From positions 677,816 to 741,815 of the forward strand of contig NZ_QOKZ01000002.1 in NCBI RefSeq assembly GCF_003697785.1: DNA of 64,000 bases. Direction: 5' to 3'. The stretch is from Paracoccus alkanivorans. Lineage in GTDB: Bacteria; Pseudomonadota; Alphaproteobacteria; Rhodobacterales; Rhodobacteraceae. Position 1 is the stretch's first letter. Each line of letters opens with the position of its first letter. Position numbers and translations under genes: made by a program. This document shows, piece by piece, positions 17,867-26,399 of this stretch. A model generated the notes under the pieces. It had not been told where the DNA came from, made no database searches, and saw only the letters and a list, made by a program, of their open reading frames with translations.

Positions 17867-19059
17867 CCGTCCAGCCGGAAGAACAGCGCCTTGAGATAGC
17901 CGGTCTCGGCCAGTTGCGGCAATGTCGGGTGGTCGGGACCAGCCTGCCCGCTATGGATCAGCACGCCGCGCCGCCCGCCGCGACCGATCCCGCGCGCGCT
18001 GGCATTGCGGAATTGGGTCAGGTCGGCGGCATGACTACAGCTGCATAGGCCCAGATATCCCCCGGGCGCGACCAGCGGCGCGGCCAGTTTGGCCACCCGC
18101 TCATAGGCGCGCAACCCCGCCTCCAGCGCCTGTTTCGAGGGCGCGAAGGCAGGCGGATCGCATATGACCAGATCGAAACGGTGGCCCTCTTCGGCCAGTG
18201 CCTCCATCGCCTTGAAAGCGTCGGATTGCCGGATCTCCAGCCGGTCGGACACGCCCATGGCCCGCGCCCCTGCTCCGGCAAGTTCCAGCGCCGCCGCGCT
18301 ACCATCGACGCAGGTCGCGCGGGAGGCTCCCGCCGCCAGCGCCGCAAGGCCGAAGCCGCCGACATGGCTGAAGACATCCAGCACCTCCGCCCCCCGCGCC
18401 AATCGTTGCGCGAATGCATGGTTCGGGCGCTGGTCATAGAAAAGCCCGGTCTTCTGCCCGCCCAGCAGGTCGGCCATGTAAACCGCGCCGTTCATCGCGA
18501 CCTGCACGGGCGCGTCAGGGGCCGTGCCGCGCAGGATCCCGGTCCGCTCGTCCAGCCCTTCCAATCCGCGCGCACGCCCCTGCCCGTTCAGGATGACAGT
18601 ATTCACTCCGGCGACGTCCGCCAGCGCCTCGGCGATCTCGCCCGCCATGCGATCGGCCCATGCCGCGTTGGGCTGGATCACGGCGGCATCGCCGAAGCGA
18701 TCGACGACCAGCCCCGGAAACCCGTCCGCCTCGGCATGGACCAGCCGATAGAAGGGCGCGTCATAAAGCTGTTCGCGCATCGCCAGGGCGCGGACCAGCC
18801 GGGCCCGCAGCCAGTCGCCATCGATCCGCGCCTGCGGATCGGCATCCATCACCCGCGCAATGATCTTCGAGACCGGATTCACCGTCACCAGCACCATCGG
18901 CCGGCGTTCGGCGTCCTCCAGCACAGCGAATCCCCCCGCAGGCAAGGCGCGTGTGCGGCGGTCCAGCACCGCCTCGTCCGCGAAAATCCAGGGAAAGCCG
19001 TGACGGATGGCCTGCGGCTTCGATTTAGGACGCAGGCGGATGACGGGCAGATCGCTCAT
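17863..19059 (-). CDS. RlmI-like class I SAM-dependent rRNA methyltransferase
   Basis: Predicted 23S rRNA cytosine-C5 methyltransferase relative of 398 residues. The N-terminal PUA-like domain begins IRLRPKSKPQAIRHGFPWIFADEA. A central FYRLVHAEADGFPGLVVDRFGD segment is typical of RlmI/RlmK. The SAM-binding domain has DVFSHVGGFGLAALAAGASRATCVDGS near residue 238 and VICDPPAFAPSK near residue 303. LGLCSCSHAA near residue 350 holds the catalytic cysteine expected of m5C enzymes. The start at 19059 is favoured by the AAAGGA ribosome site. It is followed by the overlapping PIN gene. Confidence 0.8.
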   Translation of the reverse strand: MSDLPVIRLRPKSKPQAIRHGFPWIFADEAVLDRRTRALPAGGFAVLEDAERRPMVLVTVNPVSKIIARVMDADPQARIDGDWLRARLVRALAMREQLYDAPFYRLVHAEADGFPGLVVDRFGDAAVIQPNAAWADRMAGEIAEALADVAGVNTVILNGQGRARGLEGLDERTGILRGTAPDAPVQVAMNGAVYMADLLGGQKTGLFYDQRPNHAFAQRLARGAEVLDVFSHVGGFGLAALAAGASRATCVDGSAAALELAGAGARAMGVSDRLEIRQSDAFKAMEALAEEGHRFDLVICDPPAFAPSKQALEAGLRAYERVAKLAAPLVAPGGYLGLCSCSHAADLTQFRNASARGIGRGGRRGVLIHSGQAGPDHPTLPQLAETGYLKALFFRLDG

Positions 19060-19134
19060 GGCAAAAATCCTTTCGCCGGTGATCTGACATGTTGCCGGAA
19101 AAGGCACAAGCCGCAGCGTCGATCACCCCCGCCC

Positions 19135-20109
19135 TCAGGCCGCGATCCGGCCGACCTGCGCCAGGGCCGCGTCATACACCTCTATCCCGCCCTTCGACGC
19201 GCCTTCGGAGAGTGTTCGCTTCCACCCTCTCGCCCCGGGCTGGCCGTGGAACAGGCCCAGCATGTGGCGGGTGATCTGGTGCAAACGCCCCCCTTGCCGC
19301 AGATGATCGCGGATATAGGGGCGCATCGCCTCGGCCACTTGCAGCGCCGACGAGAAAGCCGGCCTCTCGCCCCATAATGTGTCGGCCTGCCCCAGCAGGT
19401 CCCAGGGCTGGTGATAGGCGGCCCTTCCCACCATCACACCGTCCATCACCCGCAGATGCCGGCGCGCCTCGTCGAGGCTTTCGATACCGCCATTCACCGA
19501 CAGGTCCAAATCGGGAAAGGCTGATTTCATCGCATGCACCAGCGGGTAATCCAGCGGCGGCACCTCGCGGTTCTCTCGCGGGCTGAGACCCTGCAGCCAC
19601 GCCTTGCGCGCATGGATGGCAATCCTGCGCACACCGGCGCGGCGCATGGTTTCCAGGAAAGCGGGCAGGATCTCTGCCGGTTCCTGATCGTCCACCCCGA
19701 TGCGGCATTTCACAGTGACCTCGACCGGGCTGACGGCCATCATCGCGGTGACGCAATCGGCAACCAGTGCCGGGGTTTTCATCAGCACCGCTCCGAAACA
19801 GCCCGACTGCACGCGGTCACTGGGACAGCCGACATTCAGGTTGATCTCGTCATATCCCCAATCGGCGGCGGCACGGACGGCCTCGCGAAGCTCGGCCGGA
19901 ACCGAGCCGCCAAGTTGCAGCGCCACCGGATGCTCGCCCGCGTCATAGTCCAGCAGCCGCGACCGATCACCATGAATGACCGCCGGCGCCGTCACCATCT
20001 CGGTATAAAGCAGCGCCCGCCGAGACATCAGCCGATGAAAGAACCGGCAGTGCCGGTCCGTCCAATCCATCATGGGTGCAATGGCAAATTTGCTATATTT
20101 TTCAGTCAC
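19135..20109 (-). CDS. dusA: tRNA-dihydrouridine synthase A, 5' end supplied by the inserted island
   Basis: FMN enzyme of 324 residues that reduces U20 and U20a in tRNA. APMMDWTDRHCRFFHR begins the TIM barrel; EINLNVGCPSDRVQSGCFGAVLM near residue 88 holds the catalytic cysteine; VKCRIGVDD and the SVNGGI phosphate loop follow, and the helical domain closes the protein. The first ten residues (MTEKYSKFAI) and the promoter lie on the island side of the 20-bp repeat at 20060-20079. Integration thus replaced the native 5' end and kept the frame intact. This is the known behaviour of dusA-targeting elements. Confidence 0.93.
   Translation of the reverse strand: MTEKYSKFAIAPMMDWTDRHCRFFHRLMSRRALLYTEMVTAPAVIHGDRSRLLDYDAGEHPVALQLGGSVPAELREAVRAAADWGYDEINLNVGCPSDRVQSGCFGAVLMKTPALVADCVTAMMAVSPVEVTVKCRIGVDDQEPAEILPAFLETMRRAGVRRIAIHARKAWLQGLSPRENREVPPLDYPLVHAMKSAFPDLDLSVNGGIESLDEARRHLRVMDGVMVGRAAYHQPWDLLGQADTLWGERPAFSSALQVAEAMRPYIRDHLRQGGRLHQITRHMLGLFHGQPGARGWKRTLSEGASKGGIEVYDAALAQVGRIAA
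20060..20079. repeat. att site, dusA-proximal copy
   Basis: GTCCAATCCATCATGGGTGC, identical to the copy at 37143-37162. It encodes the APMMDWTD region of dusA on the minus strand, the usual attB core for dusA-specific integrases. Homology decays outside the 20 bases (AATGGCAA here, CACGGCAA there). Confidence 0.85.
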
Positions 20110-20200
20110 TTAACAAAATTCCACCACTTGGACTCGAATATTTTTATGGTTATATTTCAAGTATTTGCCCTATTTCGTTCCATTCCGGTCGATTTCATCT

Positions 20201-20238
20201 TTGGCACAATGTGCCATATCAGTGGGGCATGTACCAAA
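20201..20238. promoter_or_regulatory. Putative integrase arm-type sites, left end of island
   Basis: TTGGCAC at 20201-20207 faces GTGCCA at 20211-20216, making TGGCAC-AAT-GTGCCA. GTACCAA follows at 20231-20237. The same heptamer family TTGGYAC occurs at the other island end (37077-37090), as expected for recombinase arm sites in an attP. No binding data; inferred from position and repetition. Confidence 0.4.
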
Positions 20239-20345
20239 TCGTTGGGACCAAGGACAAGCCGTTCGGCGCAAGCGATAAGCGGGTGATGCGATCGGGCACG
20301 GTGGCCGAGCCGAAGAAGGCAGGCAAGTTTCAGATGCGCTTGGAA

Positions 20346-21221
20346 TCATTCGTCATCGGATGAAGCTATTCGTGAGCATGCTGGCCCAACCAGAGCCCAG
20401 GCCGCATCCACAACCTCCTCCAGCGACAGGTCCGGAAGGTCGATCGATTGTGAATAGGCGCGCCACTGTCGTTGCTTGACCTCATCCGCCGATAGAGTCT
20501 CCGAGAGACCCGGTGGTCGTTCAGAGGGAACGTCAGTTCGTCTTCGTTCGAAGGTGGCTCGTATCGCGGCATCAAGTTCACCACCGGAAACGGGAACGGC
20601 CTTCGCGATCGCCCACAGATCGAAGTAATCCTTCATGCGTCCGTTTGCGACGCCAAGCGCAACCATCGCCTGGAACTTCTCTGCAACTACCGTTGCAGGC
20701 GGATAAGTCCGTATTCTCGGCGTTTCCATGCCAAGCAGTGATGGATAGGCAAATGGCTGTGCACCGGCGGCAATCGCGTCTCCAAACCCGACATCGATCG
20801 TGACCGGAATGCGCGACTTCTCCAGAAATGCCGTCGTCCGCAGACGCACGCCCTCGTACTCCATGTCTTCCCGGATCGTCGTTGCCGTCAGCGTGTCGAC
20901 ATCGAAGATGAGTCCATCGTTCGCATCTATGGCCATGACGTCTGCAAACGTGGCCTTGAGGCTGTCTGTGCTGGCGTCCCCGAACCCGAGAAAGTCTGCA
21001 TCCCGTGTCTCGCGATTGCCCCCCTCGATCCAAAGCGTCAAGAGCATGCCGCCCTTCAGGACGAAACGGTCGTTGTGATCCGATATCGAAAGGCGATAGA
21101 GCAGTCGCTCGAGCGCGTAACGGACCAGCACGACTTCGTATACCCGCCCCTCCTTCCGTGCGAGGTTCAGAAGCCTTTGCTTGATCGATGCGGCCTGATT
21201 TGCAGGAGGCGTTCTACCCAT
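20346..21221 (-). CDS. AbiEii-type nucleotidyltransferase toxin
   Basis: Toxin of an AbiE-type toxin-antitoxin pair, 291 residues, of the DUF1814 nucleotidyltransferase fold. RFVLKGGMLLTLWIEGG (residues about 52-68) followed by ETRDADFLGFGD provides the glycine motif and the DxD metal site (residues 74-76). PPATVVAEKFQAMVALG near residue 180 holds the conserved lysine, and MKDYFDLWAI near residue 200 the further acidic motif. AbiE toxins give abortive infection against phage and stabilise mobile elements. The start overlaps the upstream antitoxin stop by eight bases. This is the first complete gene inside the island next to dusA. Confidence 0.85.
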   Translation of the reverse strand: MGRTPPANQAASIKQRLLNLARKEGRVYEVVLVRYALERLLYRLSISDHNDRFVLKGGMLLTLWIEGGNRETRDADFLGFGDASTDSLKATFADVMAIDANDGLIFDVDTLTATTIREDMEYEGVRLRTTAFLEKSRIPVTIDVGFGDAIAAGAQPFAYPSLLGMETPRIRTYPPATVVAEKFQAMVALGVANGRMKDYFDLWAIAKAVPVSGGELDAAIRATFERRRTDVPSERPPGLSETLSADEVKQRQWRAYSQSIDLPDLSLEEVVDAAWALVGPACSRIASSDDE

Positions 21222-21834
21222 TCGACGTCAAAGCCTCGAGATAGGGTCGCATGATCCTCCAGGCCCCCGCCCCCATTGCCGCGTCCGCGATCGCGCCTGG
21301 CGTGGCCTTGCGCTGTTCAAGTGCCGCGCGAAGGCCCTCCACGGCAACCGAGCGGTCGACCAGCTTGCTGTTGCGAAAGATGTCGGCAAGCGTCTTCGTT
21401 ACCGAAAATACGGGCACGTCGACGCCTGATATCCGGTGATGCTCGATTCCCTGCTGCATGTACTTGTCGCGAAATTCGACAATGCGGATCGGGGGATAGA
21501 CGGGCGCCGGCGCCCAGTCCTTCGTGCTGATGGCGACCCAGATCTTCCGAGGCATCTGATCGGTCAGCCCATGGAAGGCAAGTGCCGAGACCATCGCGAT
21601 GACCCCTTTCGGCACCAGTTTTGCCGCTTCGGCCAGTCCCTGTTCCGTGTCCACATCGGTGTCGGCGCGCTGGTAGAGACCGCGGGAGATGCGAACAAGC
21701 TCGCCGTCGTCGACGGCACGCTTGATCGTCTGCCCGGCGATTCCCACCCTGCGAAGCTCGTACGCGCGCACGATCGGCTTTGCTCGGAGAATAGCCGACA
21801 GTTGATCACGCTGGGTTCGTCCTGCCTGCATCAT
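21214..21834 (-). CDS. AbiEi-type antitoxin with N-terminal winged helix
   Basis: Antitoxin and autorepressor of the AbiE pair, about 206 residues. The N-terminal part (QRDQLSAILRAKPIVRAYELRRVGIAGQTIKRAVDDGELVRISRGLYQR) is the DUF4095-like winged helix that binds the promoter. The rest (PKGVIAMVSALAFHGLTDQMP, VFSVTKTLADIFRNSKLVDR) is the AbiEi C-terminal antitoxin domain. The start was placed at 21834 because the longer frame to 21900 runs through two copies of a probable operator. No clear ribosome site is seen, so 21831 is equally possible. It is co-transcribed with the toxin. Confidence 0.82.
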   Translation of the reverse strand: MMQAGRTQRDQLSAILRAKPIVRAYELRRVGIAGQTIKRAVDDGELVRISRGLYQRADTDVDTEQGLAEAAKLVPKGVIAMVSALAFHGLTDQMPRKIWVAISTKDWAPAPVYPPIRIVEFRDKYMQQGIEHHRISGVDVPVFSVTKTLADIFRNSKLVDRSVAVEGLRAALEQRKATPGAIADAAMGAGAWRIMRPYLEALTSNG

Positions 21835-21845
21835 GCCGTTACATA

Positions 21846-21939
21846 TCCTAGGTCTAGCTTGATTCTCACCCAGGTTTTGTAACACAATCGCGCGTGACAA
21901 TTCCTAGGTCTATTCTATTTGACACCCAGGTTTTGTAAC
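21846..21939 (-). promoter_or_regulatory. Tandem direct repeats upstream of the AbiE genes, probable operator
   Basis: Two 38-base units, 21846-21883 and 21902-21939, repeat with a 56-base period. Each is TCCTAGGTCTA, ten variable bases, then CACCCAGGTTTTGTAAC. They lie 12 bases before the antitoxin start. AbiEi antitoxins are known to repress their own promoter by binding repeats, so these are the likely sites. Confidence 0.6.
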
Positions 21940-22118
21940 GCACAGATTCACTTTCCACCAGCCCAATCGAACGGTGTGCCGATCCAACGAAGCCCCCGGA
22001 AGCCGACAAACCTGCCGGAATCTCATGCATAGTGGCCGCTTCGCGCCACCGTTTCGGACGTTCGACTGGTCGAACGGCAACCCCAAAAGCGGACATTAAC
22101 GTGTCCCAATTCCGCCGG

Positions 22119-22739
22119 TCACGCAGGCCCTTGATCTTCCTCCAGTTGTTGTCTGACGACGACGCGCTTGAGCTTCGATCCGTCGAGAGCATTCAATCGC
22201 GCTGCAAGAAGCTTCTCAGCCCTCGCCGTCAGTAGATCGTCGCCGCGAATGTGTTCTACAATCCTAAGCGGATCCTGCCACATGAAGAGGACCTCTGGGT
22301 CCGCTACGTCGATGGCGTATTCCATGGAAGCTAAGGTGCGCGTATCCCTGAATTGCATGACGGCTGCTTCTACGCGGTTCCAGTGACGCCAACTTCCGCA
22401 TAGCTCGCGTCGAACACGATCGTCCTTCTCCGCGTCGATCAGGGTGACCATTTCGTCGGCGGCCTCTAAGACCCAACCCCATGCTTGGCCCAGCACTGCG
22501 CGCTCATTGGCGCTTGACTGTCCAGCGAGTTCCATGAGTTCGCCGTCTCCAACGGTGCCAAGTACGCGTCGAGGGCCCCTCTCCCTGCTGGCGACCGATC
22601 TCGCAGCCGCACGTACACCCAAAGCCCCGAGAAGGTGCAATTTTTCATGCGGCAGTACACGTCCCGCATCCGGTCGAAACATCATGAACCGCGCGATGAG
22701 CTCCGCGTCGACCCGAAATGGCGTTCCAATCCGGTTCAC
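22119..22739 (-). CDS. Unknown protein translationally coupled to vsr
   Basis: Cytosolic protein of 206 residues that I do not recognise. It is rich in charged helices; visible landmarks are FRVDAELIARFMMFRPDAGRV near residue 8, AWGWVLEAADEMVTLIDAEKDDRVRRELCGSW in the middle and a basic C-terminus (SKLKRVVVRQQLEEDQ). There is no signal peptide, membrane segment or obvious catalytic motif. Its ATG overlaps the vsr stop as ATGA, so it is made from the vsr transcript and probably serves the same repair or restriction function. About 180 bases between its stop and the AbiE repeats hold no convincing gene. Confidence 0.6.
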   Translation of the reverse strand: MNRIGTPFRVDAELIARFMMFRPDAGRVLPHEKLHLLGALGVRAAARSVASRERGPRRVLGTVGDGELMELAGQSSANERAVLGQAWGWVLEAADEMVTLIDAEKDDRVRRELCGSWRHWNRVEAAVMQFRDTRTLASMEYAIDVADPEVLFMWQDPLRIVEHIRGDDLLTARAEKLLAARLNALDGSKLKRVVVRQQLEEDQGPA

Positions 22740-23194
22740 CGATCGCTCGACCGAACAATGCCGGTCTCGAAGCGGGGCTCACCTGAACGTATCCAGTCGC
22801 TTATACTCTCGACCGCTGACGTGCTGTTGGATCGAAGCGCACATTCCCACACCGTCCCCACACGCCACCCAGCCTGCTTCAGCTGTGTCACATGGCGGCG
22901 ATCACGCTCGACGTTCTTTTCGAATTTCTTGGACCAGAAGTCTGCATTTGAGCCGGGTACTGAACACCAGTGACAGCCCTCGTGGCGATGCCAGAAGCAG
23001 CCGTGGACGAAAATGACTACCCGGTATTTCGGCAACACGATGTCAGGCTTTCCGGGCAGCGTCGCATCATGCAACCGAAATCGAAACCCTGCACGATGAA
23101 GTGCCTTGCGCAGGAGCAGTTCCGGCCGGGTATTCTTGCCGCGAATCTCCGACATCATTCGCGATCGCGTGGCGGCATCAACTATATCAGCCAT
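22736..23194 (-). CDS. vsr: Very short patch repair endonuclease Vsr
   Basis: Mismatch endonuclease of 152 residues that nicks at T:G mismatches created by deamination of 5-methylcytosine. SRMMSEIRGKNTRPELLLRKALHRAGFRFRLH is the family N-terminus. The catalytic aspartate is residue 51 (PGKPDIVLP), as in the E. coli enzyme. VIFVHGCFWHRHEGC (residues about 60-74) supplies the catalytic histidine and zinc-binding residues. It is divergent from the C5 methyltransferase gene, with 75 bases between starts, so it guards the host against mutation caused by that methylase. Confidence 0.93.
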   Translation of the reverse strand: MADIVDAATRSRMMSEIRGKNTRPELLLRKALHRAGFRFRLHDATLPGKPDIVLPKYRVVIFVHGCFWHRHEGCHWCSVPGSNADFWSKKFEKNVERDRRHVTQLKQAGWRVGTVWECALRSNSTSAVESISDWIRSGEPRFETGIVRSSDR

Positions 23195-23269
23195 GAATTG
23201 AGACCTGTATTTCCGGCTTCAGAATGTTATTCATTCAAGGCAAGTTATTGGTTCGGGGAAGCGTGATTC

Positions 23270-24880
23270 TTGTCAACATATTCCGTCGTCGACATTTTTG
23301 CAGGCCCGGGCGGCCTTGCCGAGGGATTTTCGAAGGTTCGCCGGGCAGACGGAAACCCGGCTTTCCGCCTCGAGCTGTCACTCGAGAAGGAAGTGACCGC
23401 GCATTCGACCCTGCTGTTGCGGGCCTTCCTGCGGCAGTTCAGCGACAAATATCCTGACCGCTATTACGACTTCATCAACGACGGCGGCGAGGAGCCGGAC
23501 TGGGCCACGCTGTTCCCCGACCAATGGGCCGCTGCATCGCAGGAGGCATGGCAACTCGAACTGGGGAAAGAAGATCCGGAGCTCAGACTGAATGATCGCA
23601 TCGACGCGATCCGCGAGAAAGCAGGTGGAAACACGATTCTCATCGGTGGTCCGCCCTGCCAAGCCTATTCCCTTGTAGGCCGCGCCCGAAACCAGGGCAA
23701 GGAAGGCTATGTTGCAAGTAAAGATGGCCGACATTTTCTCTACAAGGAGTACATCCGTATTCTAGATCGGCTGCAACCTGCGGCATTCGTCATGGAAAAT
23801 GTGAAGGGGATGCTCTCCTCGTCAATCGATGGTGAGCGTCGCATCTTCGATCAGGTTCTGGAGGATCTGCGGGGTGACCAGCGCGATGCTGGGCGCTACC
23901 GGCTATTTGCCCTTTCACCCCTGTCGCGCCGCCGACCGGAGGCTGAAACTGTCGCTCCCCGTTCGCGCGATTTCGTGATGCGCGCTGAAGACTTCGGCAT
24001 TCCACAGGCGAGACACAGGGTGATCGTCGTCGGAGTTCGCGAAGATCTGGCACGCGACATCTCTGATCAAGCGGTCGCTAATCTGATCGAGAGGCGCCGC
24101 GCTGAAGCCACAGTCAGGGATGCAATCGGAGGCATGCCGAAGCTGCGCAGCGGGCTCAGCCGTTCTGCAGATGGTCCCGTCGAATGGCGTGCGGTCGTCT
24201 CGTCCGCAATGGCGAAGGTTTCCGGACTCGATCCGGGATTGATCGAGGACGAGAGACTCTCATTCACGTCCAAGGCAAAACACTACCTGGCCCTGTTTCA
24301 GAAAATGAATGAGATCCCTCCGAGGGAAGGAGACAGCACTGGAAACTCGAAGCTCTGCTCCGAGAATCTCAGCAACTGGCTTGTCGACAGGAGGCTCACG
24401 CGATTGCCCAACAACCAGACGCGAGGGCACATGGCGGAGGACTTGGCTCGCTACTTCTTTGCTGCCGTCTTTGGCGAAGTGGTCGGCCGCTCACCGAAGG
24501 CATCGGATTTCCCTTCCGAACTGGCGCCAAACCACAACAACTGGTCCACGGGGAAATTCTCCGACCGTTTTCGCGTCCAGCTATGGGATGCGGCTTCGAC
24601 CACGATCACGTCTCACATCTCAAAGGATGGGCATTACTTCATTCATCCGGACCCTTTGCAGTGTCGGAGCCTCTCCGTTCGTGAGGCTGCTCGACTGCAG
24701 ACCTTTCCAGACAACTATCTCTTCAAGGGCAATCGCACGCAGCAATACGTGCAGGTTGGCAACGCGGTTCCTCCGCTGCTCGCGATGTGGATAGGCGAGG
24801 CTCTTCATTCCCTCCTGACCGGCAAGGTCGAGAGCCTCGAACAGGAACGCGAAGCGGGAGAACTGGCCCATGTCGGCTAA
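23270..24880 (+). CDS. DNA (cytosine-5-)-methyltransferase
   Basis: Modification enzyme of 536 residues. Motif I is VDIFAGPGGLAEGF (residues 7-20). Motif IV, GGPPCQAYS, places the catalytic cysteine at residue 130. Motif VI is FVMENVKGML, motif VIII is FGIPQARHRVIVVG, and VREAARLQTFPDNY and QVGNAVPPLLA close the SAM domain as motifs IX-X. The start codon is TTG with GGGGAAG about ten bases upstream; no ATG fits before motif I. The specificity region between motifs VIII and IX is about 200 residues, so the target is unpredictable here. It overlaps the MORC ATPase gene by 11 bases. Confidence 0.93.
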   Translation: MSTYSVVDIFAGPGGLAEGFSKVRRADGNPAFRLELSLEKEVTAHSTLLLRAFLRQFSDKYPDRYYDFINDGGEEPDWATLFPDQWAAASQEAWQLELGKEDPELRLNDRIDAIREKAGGNTILIGGPPCQAYSLVGRARNQGKEGYVASKDGRHFLYKEYIRILDRLQPAAFVMENVKGMLSSSIDGERRIFDQVLEDLRGDQRDAGRYRLFALSPLSRRRPEAETVAPRSRDFVMRAEDFGIPQARHRVIVVGVREDLARDISDQAVANLIERRRAEATVRDAIGGMPKLRSGLSRSADGPVEWRAVVSSAMAKVSGLDPGLIEDERLSFTSKAKHYLALFQKMNEIPPREGDSTGNSKLCSENLSNWLVDRRLTRLPNNQTRGHMAEDLARYFFAAVFGEVVGRSPKASDFPSELAPNHNNWSTGKFSDRFRVQLWDAASTTITSHISKDGHYFIHPDPLQCRSLSVREAARLQTFPDNYLFKGNRTQQYVQVGNAVPPLLAMWIGEALHSLLTGKVESLEQEREAGELAHVG

Positions 24881-26399
24881 ATACGACATAGCCAATCCGG
24901 GGGCCGCGGAGTTGTTCGAGTCGCTGCGCGCCTTCGGCTATGACCTTCCCACCGCGCTGGCGGATATCGTGGACAACAGCATTGCAGCCAAGGCTCGCAA
25001 CGTCTGGATCGATCTGATCTGGGCAGGTCAGGAGTCCCGCATCACGATTCGCGATGATGGCGAGGGCATGTCCGAGAAGGAGCTGGTACAGGCGATGCGC
25101 CCCGGAAGTATGAGCCCGCTTGCTCATCGATCTTCAAGTGACCTCGGGCGTTTCGGACTTGGCATGAAGACGGCATCGATATCCCATTGCCGCTGTCTCA
25201 CTGTACTCAGCAGATCAGCGCCTACGTCAGTTGCCGTCAGGCGATGGGACCTGGATTACATTGCCTCAACCGAGACGGGCGAATGGCGGCTACTCAAGGG
25301 TCCTGATCTTGTCAGCGAGGGTGACCTTGGACTGCTTCCCAAGCAGGCATCCGGAACGGTGCTGTTCTGGGATCGACTCGATCAGCTCGTTGGCACCGTT
25401 TCCGCCGACGATGAAACCGCGCAGAAGCACTTTCGTGAACGCGCAGATGCCGTGAAACAGCATCTGGCAATGGTATTCCACCGCTTTCTCACAGGGCGGA
25501 ATGCGATCAGCATCCATCTGAACGGACGCAAGATCGAGCCTTGGGATCCGTTCATGGAAGACATCGATGCGGTGGACCCTCTGCCCGCAGAAACGCTGAC
25601 TGCGGACGGCGCACAAATCGAGATCAAAGCCTTCATTCTCCCTCATCACAGCAAGATTTCGTCTGAACGGCATGCGCTTGGCGCCGGACCGAAAGGCTGG
25701 AACGCACATCAGGGTTTCTACATCTACAGGAACCGCCGCCTATTGGTCGCGGGTGATTGGCTCGGGCTGGGAATGCAGAAGGAAGAGCATTTCAAGCTGG
25801 CGCGCATCAGGATCGATCTGCCCAACTCGGCCGATCTTTCGTGGCAGATCGATGTCAAGAAGTCACGCGCGCGCCCTCCCGCCAAATTGCGCAAGGACCT
25901 CCAGCGTATCGCCCGGGTCGCACGCGGTCAGGCATCCCGAATCTACAGGCATCGTGGAAAGATTCTGCAGCGTCAGCATGGCGACAAGCAGTCGTTTCTC
26001 TGGACGCACCTCACCAGGCACGGGAAGACATTCTACAAAATCAATAGAGAGCATCCACTCGTTCGCAGGGTGCTCGAGGATTCTGTCGATCGCGATGCGT
26101 CTCGTGCTCTGCTCAATCTGATCGAGCAGACAGTCCCTGCCCCGCTGATTGTCATCAACAACGCAGAGTCACCCGACGGTTTCGGCCTGCCCTTCGAGGG
26201 CGCGTCCGGCGAACTGCGCAAAGCGATGGAGGCGGTGTACTCGGCACTCAGACAGGAAGGAAACGAACCTGCCTCGGCCGCCCGAGCACTGATGGGGATG
26301 GAACCCTTCAATCAGTATCCTGAGCTGATTGCCGGCTTCCTGGACGAGATCACCAGCGCAATGGCGGCGAGAGACATCGAAAAAAGGGGCTTTGAATGA
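24870..26399 (+). CDS. MORC/MutL-like GHKL ATPase of a restriction system
   Basis: ATPase of 509 residues. The Bergerat fold is clear: ALADIVDNSIAA (asparagine 36), RDDGEGMSE (residues 61-69) and LGRFGLGMKTASIS (residues 92-105). The downstream transducer-like S5 domain includes QGFYIYRNRRLLVAGDWLGLG near residue 285 and LSWQIDVKKSRARPP near residue 325, whose lysine probably contacts ATP as in MutL. This is the prokaryotic MORC type described by Iyer, Abhiman and Aravind as a component of predicted restriction-modification operons. It probably clamps or translocates DNA, passing a signal to the helicase and nuclease partners. It overlaps its neighbours on both sides. Confidence 0.88.
   Translation: MSAKYDIANPGAAELFESLRAFGYDLPTALADIVDNSIAAKARNVWIDLIWAGQESRITIRDDGEGMSEKELVQAMRPGSMSPLAHRSSSDLGRFGLGMKTASISHCRCLTVLSRSAPTSVAVRRWDLDYIASTETGEWRLLKGPDLVSEGDLGLLPKQASGTVLFWDRLDQLVGTVSADDETAQKHFRERADAVKQHLAMVFHRFLTGRNAISIHLNGRKIEPWDPFMEDIDAVDPLPAETLTADGAQIEIKAFILPHHSKISSERHALGAGPKGWNAHQGFYIYRNRRLLVAGDWLGLGMQKEEHFKLARIRIDLPNSADLSWQIDVKKSRARPPAKLRKDLQRIARVARGQASRIYRHRGKILQRQHGDKQSFLWTHLTRHGKTFYKINREHPLVRRVLEDSVDRDASRALLNLIEQTVPAPLIVINNAESPDGFGLPFEGASGELRKAMEAVYSALRQEGNEPASAARALMGMEPFNQYPELIAGFLDEITSAMAARDIEKRGFE

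Noticed and set aside
20229..20363. A 44-residue lysine-rich frame between dusA and the AbiEii gene
   Set aside because: It overlaps the putative arm sites and the 3' end of the convergent toxin gene, has no recognisable family, and could be chance.
21866..22192. A 108-residue minus-strand frame between the coupled vsr partner and the AbiE antitoxin
   Set aside because: It runs through an operator-like repeat, overlaps the 3' end of the upstream gene in another frame, and has no ribosome site or familiar motif.
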